A DNA stretch of 35,147 nucleotides, from contig NAOQ01000084.1 in NCBI GenBank assembly GCA_002751075.1, positions 140,100-175,246 on the forward strand, given 5' to 3'. Below are positions 1 to 9,504 of this stretch, piece by piece; positions within the stretch are counted from its first letter, which is position 1; the number at the start of each line of letters is the position of its first letter. The DNA is from Ichthyophonus hoferi (lineage: Eukaryota > Opisthokonta > Ichthyosporea > Ichthyophonida > Ichthyophonidae). The translations under genes were made by a program, and so were the position numbers. The notes below the pieces were generated by a model that made no database searches, was not told where the DNA came from, and saw nothing but the letters and a program-made list of their open reading frames with translations.

Positions 1-46
1 ATACATACATACATACATACATACGTACGTACATACACACAAACAT
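1..46. repeat. (ATAC)n tetranucleotide microsatellite at the left edge
   Basis: The window opens with about eleven copies of an ATAC/ACAT unit, with two GTAC variants. The reverse complement of the same unit closes the window at its right edge. It lies in the intron that precedes the GATA exon. Confidence 0.95.
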
Positions 47-226
47 AGTAGTGTAGATAAATATAATGTCTATCACCTAAAAACAGATAGACGGGTCGTT
101 TAATCACTCCCTCTCTAGGTTATACCTCCCTGTCCCTTTCCCTCCTTCTCTCATGCATACACTACTGTAACATAGATAATTATACATATAAATAACCTCC
201 TTTCCTATCCTGTATACTTCTTGCAG

Positions 227-589
227 CCTCAGTGGCGGAGAGGTCCAGATGGGACAGTGTGTTTATGCAATGCCTGCGGACTGAAATTTGTTAAGAGACA
301 ACGCCGTGATCGCGACTATGCCAAGATAATACAACAACAGAGGGAAGAGGAAAGTAAGGAACATAAATATGGGCCTCCTGTATCCATACCTATCTACAAG
401 CCCCAGCCACCTTTCTTCAGTGAGGGGCCATATAGGATGCCTTCCGCTTTCCATCCTAATAATAACACATCCTCTTCGTATGGAAGGTATGGTGCTAGTT
501 CATCTATATATGGGGGAGGAGAGAGAAGATATTATAACGGCTCCATCTCTACCAACAACCATGTTACTTATACCTTTGGTAACTCTTAG
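227..589 (+). CDS. GATA-type zinc finger protein, last coding exon (5' part outside the window)
   Basis: This is the 3' coding exon of a GATA-family DNA-binding protein, presumably a nuclear transcription factor. The exon follows a pyrimidine-rich tract ending in ttgcag, so it starts in phase 0 at 227. It reads PQWRRGPDG at once, then LCNACGLK, which is the second half of a C-X2-C...C-X2-C finger. The first CxxC pair must lie in an upstream exon that is not present here. A basic stretch (KRQRRDRDYAK) follows, as is usual for the C-terminal extension of GATA fingers. The remaining 70 residues are rich in P, S, Y, G and N and look disordered. A TAG stop ends the frame at 589, and AATAAA at 844-849 is the likely polyadenylation signal. 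The WRRGPDG core resembles the fungal, amoebal and GATAD-like class more than the WRRN core of animal GATA1-6. Family assignment is firm; the subfamily is not. Confidence 0.85.
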   Translation, partial: PQWRRGPDGTVCLCNACGLKFVKRQRRDRDYAKIIQQQREEESKEHKYGPPVSIPIYKPQPPFFSEGPYRMPSAFHPNNNTSSSYGRYGASSSIYGGGERRYYNGSISTNNHVTYTFGNS

Positions 590-1209
590 ATAGTATTGGC
601 ATATTATCTAAACTTTATATATGTTAGATCAATAATGTATGATGTAATATAAGAGCGGGTAGGGTAGGTAGGGTTGAATAACAATATAACATATATATGC
701 ATGTACAAGGTATCAGTTTTGTATTAAGTTATTTTAAATATTTATATACATATATTTGTTTATGGACTATAGAAATAGCCTGTGGCAGCGAAGCCTCCTT
801 CGGTCGTTATTAACTAAATATGCGAGTTTGCTTTCTTTCCTGAAATAAAATTATAGAAATAAATTTGACAGAGAGCAAATACGTTGAAAACATTGTGTAC
901 TATGGCAGGACTTAGTAATAATAGGTATATAATGAGAGGGGATGCTGACAAGGCAAGGTTCAGAAACAGTTCTATATATTAAATGAATAGGAAAGGAGGA
1001 GTACTAGGGGTAGGTGAGTAGGCAGGTCAGGATGTATGAGCATGAGAACTATATATATCTTGCCCCTCTCATAATATGGCATGTTATATTTATTTATTAT
1101 CCTCTATTATCTATCAAACCTATGTAGTAATGATTCAGATTGATATATTAGTTCCTGTGTACCATATTCTATTAGGTATGGAGTATAATCCGAACTCAGT
1201 CTCGTCTCT

Positions 1210-1296
1210 AGTTTTGTTTACACTATAGTCTTGTCTGAGTAACGGCTTAAAATAAAGACAGTATGTTAGGTTTACCCTATATTCAACAGTTTCAAC
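1210..1296 (+). repeat. Interspersed repeat, copy A
   Basis: This segment aligns with the reverse complement of 7201-7301. Shared blocks are GTTTTGTTTACA near the left end, GGCTTAA followed by ATAAAG in the middle, and TTTACCCTATATT near the right end, with an indel of about 10 bp between the first two. It carries no coding potential, and the family type (MITE or SINE fragment) is unknown. Confidence 0.6.
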
Positions 1297-1734
1297 AATT
1301 ACAGCCAGTCTTGCTGCAGTACTCTGTAGCGATAAGTGAAAACGCTCAGCTAGTAGGGACTAGATTCTGTGGAGGTCACACGGCAAATAGAAAGGAAATA
1401 ATAATAATAATAAAACAATCAAACCATTATCCCATACTATAACCTCTAACCCTGTCAATTATTCCACCTAATACCGTAAATCGTCCTTTTTGACAGGGCA
1501 ATTGTAGTTACTACCCACTCAATATGCTTCAATTTGTATGGTGTTAATGACAACTCCTACGTTACACCAAGTAATATAGAACAAATTATTATGTATTATT
1601 TAACAATTGTCACATACAGAGTATTCTAATACGTGGTAACCGTAATCGGTAACCGTAATCTATTCATGATGTAACTCGACCTTTATCTTATCTTGACCTC
1701 AATAAAGATATATAAACAGGTCGGACGGGTTCTG

Positions 1735-1760
1735 AGACATGGTCTTTATAAGCCATGTCT
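1735..1760. repeat. Hairpin, 8-bp perfect stem with a 10-nt loop
   Basis: AGACATGG is followed ten bases later by its exact reverse complement CCATGTCT. It lies in the intergenic stretch 75 bp after a perfect 13-bp direct duplication (1635-1660). No function can be assigned. Confidence 0.6.
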
Positions 1761-2189
1761 TTTGTATTTATTCTTAAGCCATTGACCTATAGGTTAGCTC
1801 GTTCTGTATTGTAGAACTTGGACCGTATTATCTGCACCGTTAAGTAATGTATTACCGGTGATAATAACATAACATTAGTACACGAGATAAGGATACAATA
1901 CATCATCTACTCCCCACTACCCCTCTCCTCTCATCCTTTTTTTTTTGTAGATGCCCAGTTTGTTGTAGGGAATTAAACAGGATATATATATATTTCTACT
2001 GTCATCAACCAAGGTACTAAATCAAATACTACGTAAGTACACTTAAGGAACCATGTGCTATCTTTTACAATACTAGATATACTATACTATACAAATTTTT
2101 ACACTATGTCGACGGTATATACATGCTTTGCTTTTTTTTTAGTGTTGATACTACATGAAACTAATAAAAATATACACATAAAATTGTTA

Positions 2190-2345
2190 GCGCATACAAA
2201 TTCGTGTTCTTTCTTGCATGCGTGGGGTGATTGGTGGATATCGCACCGCCTCAAGTGCGTACAGCTGTCTTTTGATCGTCCTTCATTGGTGGGCGGGGTG
2301 TCCGTTCCTAAATATAGGACGGTTAGTTGGAACATCTATTCTCTT
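2190..2345. promoter_or_regulatory. CCAAT/GC-box cluster, possible promoter or enhancer
   Basis: Within an AT-rich background this 150-bp block is GC-richer. It contains ATTGGTGG twice (inverted CCAAT, the NF-Y site) and one gggcgggg GC box next to the second. No gene start can be tied to it with confidence. It lies about 280 bp beyond the RCAN stop, so it may act on something I do not see, or be chance. Confidence 0.3.
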
Positions 2346-2629
2346 ATTCCCATCCAATATCGCATGGAGAATCACTATACCTTTACTGTACTATCTCATG
2401 TACACCATAAACTATATATAAAAAAAAGCGAATGCATCTTCAAGCAATAACAGGCAGATCATACTACTCGACTACCATTACAACCAAGAATCATGAACCA
2501 AACCATGGCCTTCTGCCTTATCTCCTTCTAGAATGCAAGCACTCTAATGCATTTCCAGCACAACCTGGCCACACAGTGCCTTTATATCCCACCACCGCCC
2601 CTCCACATGTACACTACCATTACCTTACT

Positions 2630-5600
2630 TCATGGTAAACAACTTATCTGAAAGATAAAGATATAGTCTATGATACACAGCATAGCACAACACAACAAAA
2701 CATAGCAGCATAACATAACATAAGATAACATAACATAACATAATATAATATAATATAAAGCAACACAACACATCCCACACAACACAACACCCACCTTAAC
2801 TAGGTTTAACTTGCTACCTTTCTGGTAGGTAGGCAGTAACCCACGACCAAACATTGCAGTCATGGCTTTACGATGACTCAAGGCTCTATCCTGAGCCTGT
2901 TTATCTATAGGTATATCGTCACATGCTAGTACAAAGATGGATGGCTGTTCTTTCGTACCAGGGTGGACTAGTGTCTCCTCATTGGCTTTGAGACCACTGA
3001 GTCTCTGTGTGTGTAGAATGGTATATTGGTAAATATGTATGTGTGGTAGTACGATAGTGTGTTATGTATATATAATGGTATATAGATTGTTAGGTACGTA
3101 TGTGTGTATATATGATAGTGTGTATATATATAGGATGGCATATCTGATGATATATATGATAGTGGGCATGTATGCCTATATTTGGTTTTATGTATGCGAG
3201 GGTCAATGACCGTCATCGCGTGAGTGTATAAGGGGGTTAAAAATAGTGTCAAATGTTGATTACATTGCTCTTTCTTTATAACCATTCTTACAACCTATAT
3301 ATAGACATATTCTTACCGGTTTACCTTTCCTCCCCATCATTATCTGCGAGCATTCGTAAACAAAACCCAACGACAATATAGAGGTCTGCAGTCATTATAA
3401 CTGGGTGGCTAAGGACAGGGTGTGGCTTTATAGATGTATGTATAAATGTATGCATATATGTATGTATATATGTATACATCCATTACAGTGTATATGTGAT
3501 AATATAGCCATGTTCTGGGTGTGTGTGTATGCGGTGATAGGATGAGATAAGGTGGTGCTGCGTATTACAATAGAAAAGAGAATACAGTGATAGATTGATT
3601 GGGAAAAAAAACAAAATAAACGAGATAAAGAGGGAGAACGAGAGAGATATCTGTAATAATACAGAGAAAATTAACCGGGGAAAGAAAGAAGTAAAAACAA
3701 ATCAAAGAAAAAGAGTAGGTATTAAAGTATTGAAAGACACGCATAGGTACATATATATATATATATTGATGAAATAGTATGGCCAAATAAGTTCATTTAA
3801 AAATAGCAAGACAGACTATTGGTTAACCTACCGACATTAATTCCTGGTCCACCAATGGTATAGGCTCTACATTAGGAGCCCAATCACTAGGCGGGGAGGG
3901 AGGGGGGGAGATTAGGTGCATCTTATCTTGTAGAGGTACCTCCAGGTGAGTGGGATCCACTACTGTGAAAGTAGGCATTTTTTGCTTTACTGGGAAGGAC
4001 ACCACTTCACTCTATTGGATGAAGAGATAAGGGTGGGTTAGATCAGAAAATCCTTATTGGTGATTGTGTTTGTGTATGTGCGCATGGGTACATGTATGAT
4101 AGTATGACAGTATAACAGCATAACTGTATGATAGTACAATGTAGAATAGTATAATAGTATGATAGTATAATAGTATAATAATATAATAATATAATAGCAT
4201 AATAATATAATAGCATAATAGTATAATAATATAATGTATAATAGTATGATAGTACAATAGCATAACAGTTAAATAGTAAAATAGTAGTAGAATAGTAAAA
4301 TAACATAGTAGTATAATAGTATAATAGTATAATAGCATAATAGTATAATAGCATATTATATAATAGTATTTTAGCGTAATAGTATAATAGGAAAATAGTA
4401 GAATAGTATGCATCGGCTGTAGATGCACAACAATGAATGTATACTATCTGGGTTCTAGGGAATAGCAGTCTCTTTCCCAGAGATATTCATCTATCTAGCT
4501 ATCTGTAAATCTATGTATCTCCCTCAATCTACTTACCCACTCCCTCCCCGTCTCCCAAAGTATTCTATCTTCAACGCGAACTAGTTATTAATACTTCACT
4601 TGTATTATCAAGTATAAGTATAGAGTAGGTAATGCAAGGGAAAAGGATAGTGTATAAGTGGAAACAGAAAACAATAAGAATGAGGTAGAGTGATAATGTA
4701 CCAATCATAAAGCCTGCCATCCTGCCCAATATATATATTAAATAATAATAATAAATAGAACAAAATCAATAAAAATTAACTAATATATATATATATAGAA
4801 TACACCAATGGTATGGGATATTACATACCGGGCCCAAGTGTATTTTAAGAAGTACCTCCTCAAAAAGCTCTAAATTCATAAACTTTAAAGCTAACATGGC
4901 ACTCTCCGTGGTTAGATATGTCACTTTAATCTGCATGAAGGGAAAAAGGGGGGGAGGGAAGGAGAGCGAGGCTCGTTAGTAATCTACCTATTACAAGAGG
5001 CTCAAAGGAGTCATAGTAGGAATCAACTAATGTTGAGTTGTTAATTACTCTATATATCTATATATAGTATACAATATCTTGTGAGTGTACAAGGTCTATT
5101 GAATATAGCCAAATATACAACATGAGTCAAACTAGTTATAGTAATAAATAACTCCTAGATCGTTAATTAGTCTCATTAATTAGTCTACAGATAGTATAAT
5201 ATATCCTATAGGATAAAGGTCCCTGTACATGATAGAACCTGAACATGGGATTCTGAAGTGAAACTGAAAAAATAAAATAAAGTTTCGTTTTCTTTTAAAA
5301 ATAAAAATAAATAATAATCTCTGCTTGTACTGTCGACTGCCAGTCAAGAGATAAGATGTAGTAATTACGGCATATGGTGATTGGGGTTCGCCAGTGAGAT
5401 AAAAATTAGAAATAGATAAACAATTATAGCGCTAATAAAAGGGTAGAACCACAAAATATTTGTTGACGTAAGGTATGCTTTATATTGGTTATGTGAACAA
5501 TTCTTATATGTTGGAATACTTTTATGTGTCTGTATGTATGATTGTTTGCTTGCATGTGTAGTATGTATCTATATATGTATTGTTGTGCTGGTATTATATG

Positions 5601-6307
5601 TGTGGCAATGTGCGCATGAACATGTCTACAAGCTAGTCAGAGCGTCCAAATAAATAATCTGGTAAACCTCAATCCCCATGTTTCTATATTTATTACATGC
5701 TACTCAGATGATTAACTAGAAAACATAAATGCAATAGTGTTTAGTATAAACAATGTGTATTATCATATGGAAGCATTAATAATAATAAAATAATATATTA
5801 AGAATATTGAGGTGTATTTAAATATAAACCAAGCATACATTTATATAATAAAAAAGAGCACAAATAGAAAAAGAACTCATACAAAAATTATTAAGCAACA
5901 CACCACATTCTTTGTCAACCCAACCATCATACCCTTCCAAGATTACGAAACGGACGCCACACCTCCACATCTCCAAATGACTCGAACCTTTCTTTTAATT
6001 TTTCTAAAAACTCTCTGTCTTCCATTTTAATTTTTTTAATGCTTGTAACTATTAGAACGTTTGATGGTAAAATCTCCAATTCAGGTTCATCTTCTTCTGC
6101 GCATATGTTTTCATTTTCATTTTCATTTTGTTGTTTTTCAATTATACCTTTGGGTTTATTTTTAGTGAGGTTTGTTGGTGTACCACCAACAAAATTATCA
6201 TTATCGCAACATTGTAATGACAACTTTTCCATGTCCTTATTTAAGTCAACTTCTTTAGTGGTTGTTTCCGCCATTTTATTATTATTGATATGGTTATTAT
6301 CTTGCAT
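2630..6307 (-). CDS. RCAN: Calcipressin / regulator of calcineurin (RCAN), five coding exons, complete
   Basis: RCAN proteins bind and modulate calcineurin (PP2B) in the cytosol. Exons, given 5' to 3' on the minus strand, are 6307-5933, 4930-4829, 4011-3832, 3004-2795 and 2647-2630. All join in phase 0 and give 294 residues, longer than human RCAN1 because of an extended acidic N-terminus. Residues 1-80 are low-complexity, including an NENENEN run. From about 81 an RRM-like fold begins (PSNVLIV, later FESFGDVEVWRPF). The family signature LISPPPSPPSDW spans 192-203, with the SP phosphosites at S194 and S198. PSIFVL at 240-245 matches the PxIxIT-like calcineurin-docking segment (PSVVVH in human RCAN1). 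The tail GSKLNLVK is spliced to ISCLP and a TGA stop, using a strong tttatctttcag acceptor. The C-terminal TxxP motif of vertebrate RCANs is not evident. A second in-frame Met at residue 12 is an alternative start. Upstream CCAAT boxes lie at 6534-6549. Confidence 0.93.
2685..2792. repeat. Degenerate pentanucleotide repeat (ATAAC/ATAAT)n in the last RCAN intron
   Basis: A run of about 20 five-base units built on ATAAC, ATAAT and ACAAC fills most of the 147-bp intron between the last two RCAN exons. It belongs to the same loose class of 5-bp-period repeats seen in many introns of this window. Confidence 0.8.
3893..3908 (+). other. Potential G-quadruplex motif inside an RCAN coding exon
   Basis: The plus strand, which is the template strand of RCAN, reads GGGG A GGG A GGGGGGG, enough for four G-triplets with very short loops. 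On the coding strand this is the C-rich run that encodes the proline-serine signature PPPSPP. The motif is seen directly; folding is inference. Confidence 0.6.
4088..4412. repeat. Degenerate (ATAGTATA)n satellite-like tract in an RCAN intron
   Basis: About 325 bp of ATAGTATAATAG-type units, with interspersed GCATA variants, fill the centre of the intron between the second and third RCAN coding exons. They produce long spurious tyrosine/leucine/isoleucine frames on the minus strand that are not genes. A complementary tract occurs at 28700-29055. Confidence 0.9.
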
Positions 6308-7200
6308 TGATCTATCGCGTCTATGTTGTTCGTTCTATACTTTCCTTTTACGTCGGATTGTTTAATATATCTTTTGCAAATACCGGCAATCAGTACTGAC
6401 TTTTGTATTGACCAGTTGTATAATTATATTATAACTATAATTCCATTGGTGGCAAGATATAAGCACTCATTGTACTGGCTAAAGGTTTTGGTGGAGTTTA
6501 AATTTTACCACTCAATGGCTGAAAGCGCATTTGCCAATAAACAGCCAATGATAGCAAAGTTATTTTATCCTGTACAGTTTAAATTCCTAACCACGTCTAG
6601 CACATTTTAACACCATCTAACCAACAACATATAAAACTTAGAATGTAACCAAGCCCAATTTGAATAGTCATCTTTTTGGTTTTCTTTTCTTCATTTTCAT
6701 TTTCATTTATTTTCATTTCTTTTTCCCTCCTGTAAATGATTTTAAATATAATTGCCGTGGCTACTTGGCTAACCATACCTCTGTCTACCAAACGTCTCCA
6801 ACGGCTAAAAGTTAAAAAATTAACGGAGCTTCTGGGAATTTTAGATCTATCAGGAATCTTATATATACTCAAATATACTACACTACACTATAGTAGTAAT
6901 ATAATATAAATATATTATAGTTGTTAGTATTGAAGCCATTCTATCATTGATTGACACTGTTTATTGTTTTACATCATGTTGTATTACATATGCAGGTGAA
7001 AATGGAATACAAATTCAGTGGAAATGAAAACATTCTGTATCACAAAACATCTTGCATTTAGAATAATGGTATTAACTTGATAAGACATTATAATACTTCT
7101 ATCTGTGTACACTACTATTTTATTTTATTTTCAAGGATGAAAAAGTGAGATATTCACAATACTCATGGTTTCCCATGCTTATAATTATGATATATACGAT
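6308..7200. other. 5' flank of RCAN, no further gene recognised
   Basis: The first part should contain the RCAN promoter, with CCAAT boxes at 6534-6538 and 6545-6549, about 230 bp from the RCAN ATG. A hexamer tract of TTTTCA units at 6686-6720 repeats the unit that encodes the NE repeat in RCAN exon 1. A 91-codon minus-strand frame (6872-6597) spans this tract, but its composition and lack of domains do not persuade me it is a gene. It might be 5' UTR. The rest (6880-7200) is plain AT-rich DNA. Confidence 0.5.
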
Positions 7201-7301
7201 GTTAAAACGGCAAAATATAGGGTAAACATACCCTGCCTTTATCTTAAGCCATTATTCTGACAAGGACGTGTTAGGTGGCAGAATATAATGTAAACAAAAC
7301 C
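7201..7301 (-). repeat. Interspersed repeat, copy B
   Basis: On the minus strand this segment matches copy A (1210-1296) in order, from GTTTTGTTTACA through GGCTTAAG and ATAAAGGCAG to TTTACCCTATATT. Copies A and B lie about 6 kb apart in inverted orientation. Confidence 0.6.
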
Positions 7302-7542
7302 AAACGCCCCGTTGCAACCATACAGCGGTTAATTTTCATCATTCTAAACACATATGATGTTGTGAGACTGAATTCATATTAAATTGTATACCTTATATGA
7401 TGTGGTTGGTGTACAGGAATAATTCTCAATCCAGATAATTAATACCCAGATTTAATAGATATTCCTAATTATTTGATCAATGACAAATAATAAATAAGTA
7501 GAATATATGTTATAATATAATGTAAATAAATAAATAGCGAAT
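7302..7542. other. AT-rich spacer, nothing recognised
   Basis: I see no open frame with coding character, RNA gene or defined repeat between interspersed repeat copy B and the left end of the LTR element. Confidence 0.5.
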
Positions 7543-7943
7543 TGTTGGGAATAATAAGTAGAGACAGGAGTGCTCTTGTGACCTATATTCATTTAAGAGA
7601 GAGAATATTGAATTAAAGAGATTTTAAACGTGTCCCTTTGCATACACGGAGTATAGATATGCTAACACATATTTTTCACTATTAAACTATCAGCAGGACT
7701 TGTCTTAGGCAGGATACCTAAGCAATGTGTTATCTGGGCCTAAAACATTTGATCTAAAATGGCTTATTTATTTATAGTCACAGGGCCTCTGTCATTGGTT
7801 CAATTTTGAACGATCATCATGGACTGCCATTTAACACCAAGAACCATTTTTCTAGAAAATATGTTATAATAATTGTTAATAATATTAAATAATTATAACT
7901 ATATATAAAAATATCAAAATAATTAAATTTTCCTGTTGTAACA
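7543..7943 (-). repeat. LTR copy on the left (3' LTR in element orientation)
   Basis: It starts TGTTGGGAATAATAA on the plus strand, ends TGTAACA, and is aligned with 8971-9355 over most of its length. Confidence 0.55.
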
Positions 7944-8970
7944 CTCCCTCTTGGCGGCCTAAACGGATTATTTCACATAGGGCTTAAAAAATATGAAAAA
8001 GGAATATGAAAAGAACATGATTACTTAGCTATTTAGCTTTAGGCTTGTGACTCACTAAATTGTCTACTTTCTGAAAAAATCTGGAGGTATCCGGAGTTCG
8101 GTAGCAGAGATATCTTGGAACAACAAATCGTAAATAGTGGCACTTGCCATTATAACCACTTCCTAAACACTAAGTACCTAAGAAAAATAAATCTGGAATT
8201 ATGTAAGCTATAATTGTTAATTTATTTATGAATTGCCGCCAGTTGCATATACCTCTGGTTCAGGGGTTTATCTACTGAAATTTAGCTTGTGTGAATTCAA
8301 AATATTCTAAATAAATTTGGTAAGCAAACAAAGTTTGATACTATAGATGCCACAATCATTAATCTTATTATCTGAGCTTCAACCAGATTTACTTATTCAT
8401 TTATGGTTAGCAATCTTGTAACAGATAATAATAGATATAATATATACTATATTGGTTTGTTAAATAAAACGTCTAACACTATATTTTTAATAATAATATA
8501 CTTAGCAATAATAAATATTGTATAAAACTGATGAAATACTACAAATGTGTCTTTCCAAAAAGCAAAGTATTGGCCATACTGTTTCTGGAAGCCAATATGA
8601 TCCTACCAGTGAACGTACTACAATTCAGCCATTGCATGTAGTAAGCCAAGATAATCCAATCGATGTCTGTAAGTTCTGGCTCTGGCTCTCTTGTAAACTC
8701 TGGTAGCTGGCGGCCAAGGTGATGAGTGGATGTTGGCCGGCCAGTTGTTTTGTAAATTAATTTGGTGCCACTTTGAGATTGGAAATGTTGATAGTTCAAC
8801 TGCAGACTTGAATTGCGTGTAGATGTGATAGATTGATTTTTCACACGCAGAAGTCAGTGGATGGATTGTAAGGTTGGGATGAAGTGTTTTTGGCATTTGT
8901 GGATCGTTGACTTAATGGCATTACCATGCTTTGTAACCATTATAGACCATTTAAGCTTTTTCTGCTACCA

Positions 8971-9355
8971 TGTTGGAAATAATAATTAGAAACAGGAGTG
9001 CTACTGTAACCTATATTCGTTTAGGAAAGCGAATACCAAATTAAGAGGGGTTAAATGTGCCCCTTTGCATAAACGGAGTACAGATATGGTAAGACACATG
9101 TTTCATTATATATTAAACAAGTCAGTAGTGCTTGTCTTGGGCAGGATACCTAAGCAATGTGTTATCTGAACCCAAAATGATGTGAAATGTCTTGTTATAT
9201 AGTTGCAGGGCCTCTGCCATTGGCTGATTCAATTTTGATCGCGATCATCCGAGCCTATAAACTAAAACGAATCAAATCAAATATTGTCAAACACGCGTCT
9301 AATATCTAGCATTGAACGGTATTGGACCAGTCATAGTAGTGCATTTTGTTGTTAC
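8971..9355 (-). repeat. LTR copy on the right (5' LTR in element orientation)
   Basis: It starts TGTTGGAAATAATAA on the plus strand. It shares the blocks GGCAGGATACCTAAGCAA and CAGGGCCTCTG with the left copy. Its outer end coincides with the point where the homology of the neighbouring chitin-binding gene stops. Confidence 0.55.
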
Positions 9356-9356
9356 G

Positions 9357-9504
9357 GGAGGCCAGAGAGAAAAGTGTGGCGAATAGCGCCCTTTAGTCCG
9401 CACACAAAAAAGCTATTACACTCATGGGTGTTGCGGTAGGCATTGTAGGAGCGGTGTGCCCAATCCACGGAAAGGCTCAGGATTTCTTTAGGAGTGAAAA
9501 CTAT
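9357..9504 (-). pseudogene. Degenerate third chitin-binding domain downstream of the stop
   Basis: Read in the same frame as the upstream gene, this stretch gives a linker and then VDWAHRSYNAY and NSFFVCGLKGAI. These align with DDWENRTYTAY and SGYYVCGHDGAV of domain 2. It keeps cysteines 2 and 3 but lacks cysteine 1 and the second half of the domain (cysteines 4-6). The homology stops at the edge of the LTR element. It is either a decayed remnant or, less likely, expressed by stop-codon read-through. Confidence 0.65.

Larger units (their letters stand above)
590..2629. other. Non-coding region between the convergent GATA and RCAN genes
   Basis: This 2-kb stretch holds the 3' UTR of the GATA gene, with AATAAA at 844-849, and presumably the 3' UTR of the minus-strand RCAN gene. 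A minus-strand AATAAA can be read at 1767-1772, although it is far from the RCAN stop. It also carries one copy of an interspersed repeat (1210-1296), a 13-bp direct duplication (1635-1660) and an 8-bp-stem hairpin (1735-1760). Around 2190-2345 the base composition is more GC-rich, with two ATTGGTGG boxes and a GC-box-like gggcgggg. A 131-codon open frame at 2055-2450 (+) has no recognisable domain and I do not treat it as a gene. Confidence 0.6.
7543..9355 (-). mobile_element. Old, decayed, probably non-autonomous LTR retroelement (fossil)
   Basis: Two direct repeats of about 400 and 385 bp (7543-7943 and 8971-9355) flank roughly 1.03 kb. On the plus strand both begin TGTTGG. The left copy ends TGTAACA and so keeps the TG...CA termini of LTRs. 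A purine tract (AAGAGGGAG on the minus strand, 7944-7952) touches one LTR on its inner side. A TGGTAGCAGA sequence (minus strand, 8970-8961), like a tRNA primer-binding site, touches the other. This order places the element on the minus strand. By eye the shared 270-bp part is roughly 80% identical and the outer thirds are more diverged, so the insertion is old. The interior has no recognisable retroviral-type protein and is too short to encode a full set, so the copy is broken or was always non-autonomous. I found no clear target-site duplication. The superfamily is not decided. Confidence 0.55.

Noticed and set aside
1767-1782. A third copy of the interspersed repeat
   Set aside because: Only about 15 bp around GGCTTAAG match and the flanks diverge at once.
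2055-2450. A 131-codon plus-strand open frame
   Set aside because: Its composition is uneven, there is no domain, and it crosses the intergenic space with no splice context. The length alone is not convincing.
2530-2635. A possible plus-strand exon (LATQCLYIPPPPL segment) with plausible AG and GT borders
   Set aside because: It lies at the RCAN 3' end on the other strand. The RCAN terminal exon has a much better acceptor and completes that protein, and no partner exon on the plus strand could be found.
4043-4428. Two overlapping frames rich in Tyr, Leu and Ile on the minus strand
   Set aside because: They are translations of the ATAGTATA repeat tract inside an RCAN intron.
6597-6872. A 91-codon minus-strand frame upstream of RCAN
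   Set aside because: It contains the TTTTCA hexamer tract, shows no domain, and more likely reflects the RCAN 5' flank.
9379-9384. A GCGAAT word near the right end of the LTR element matching the base word left of it
   Set aside because: It lies about 25 bp outside the LTR boundary given by the alignment, so I do not accept it as a target-site duplication.
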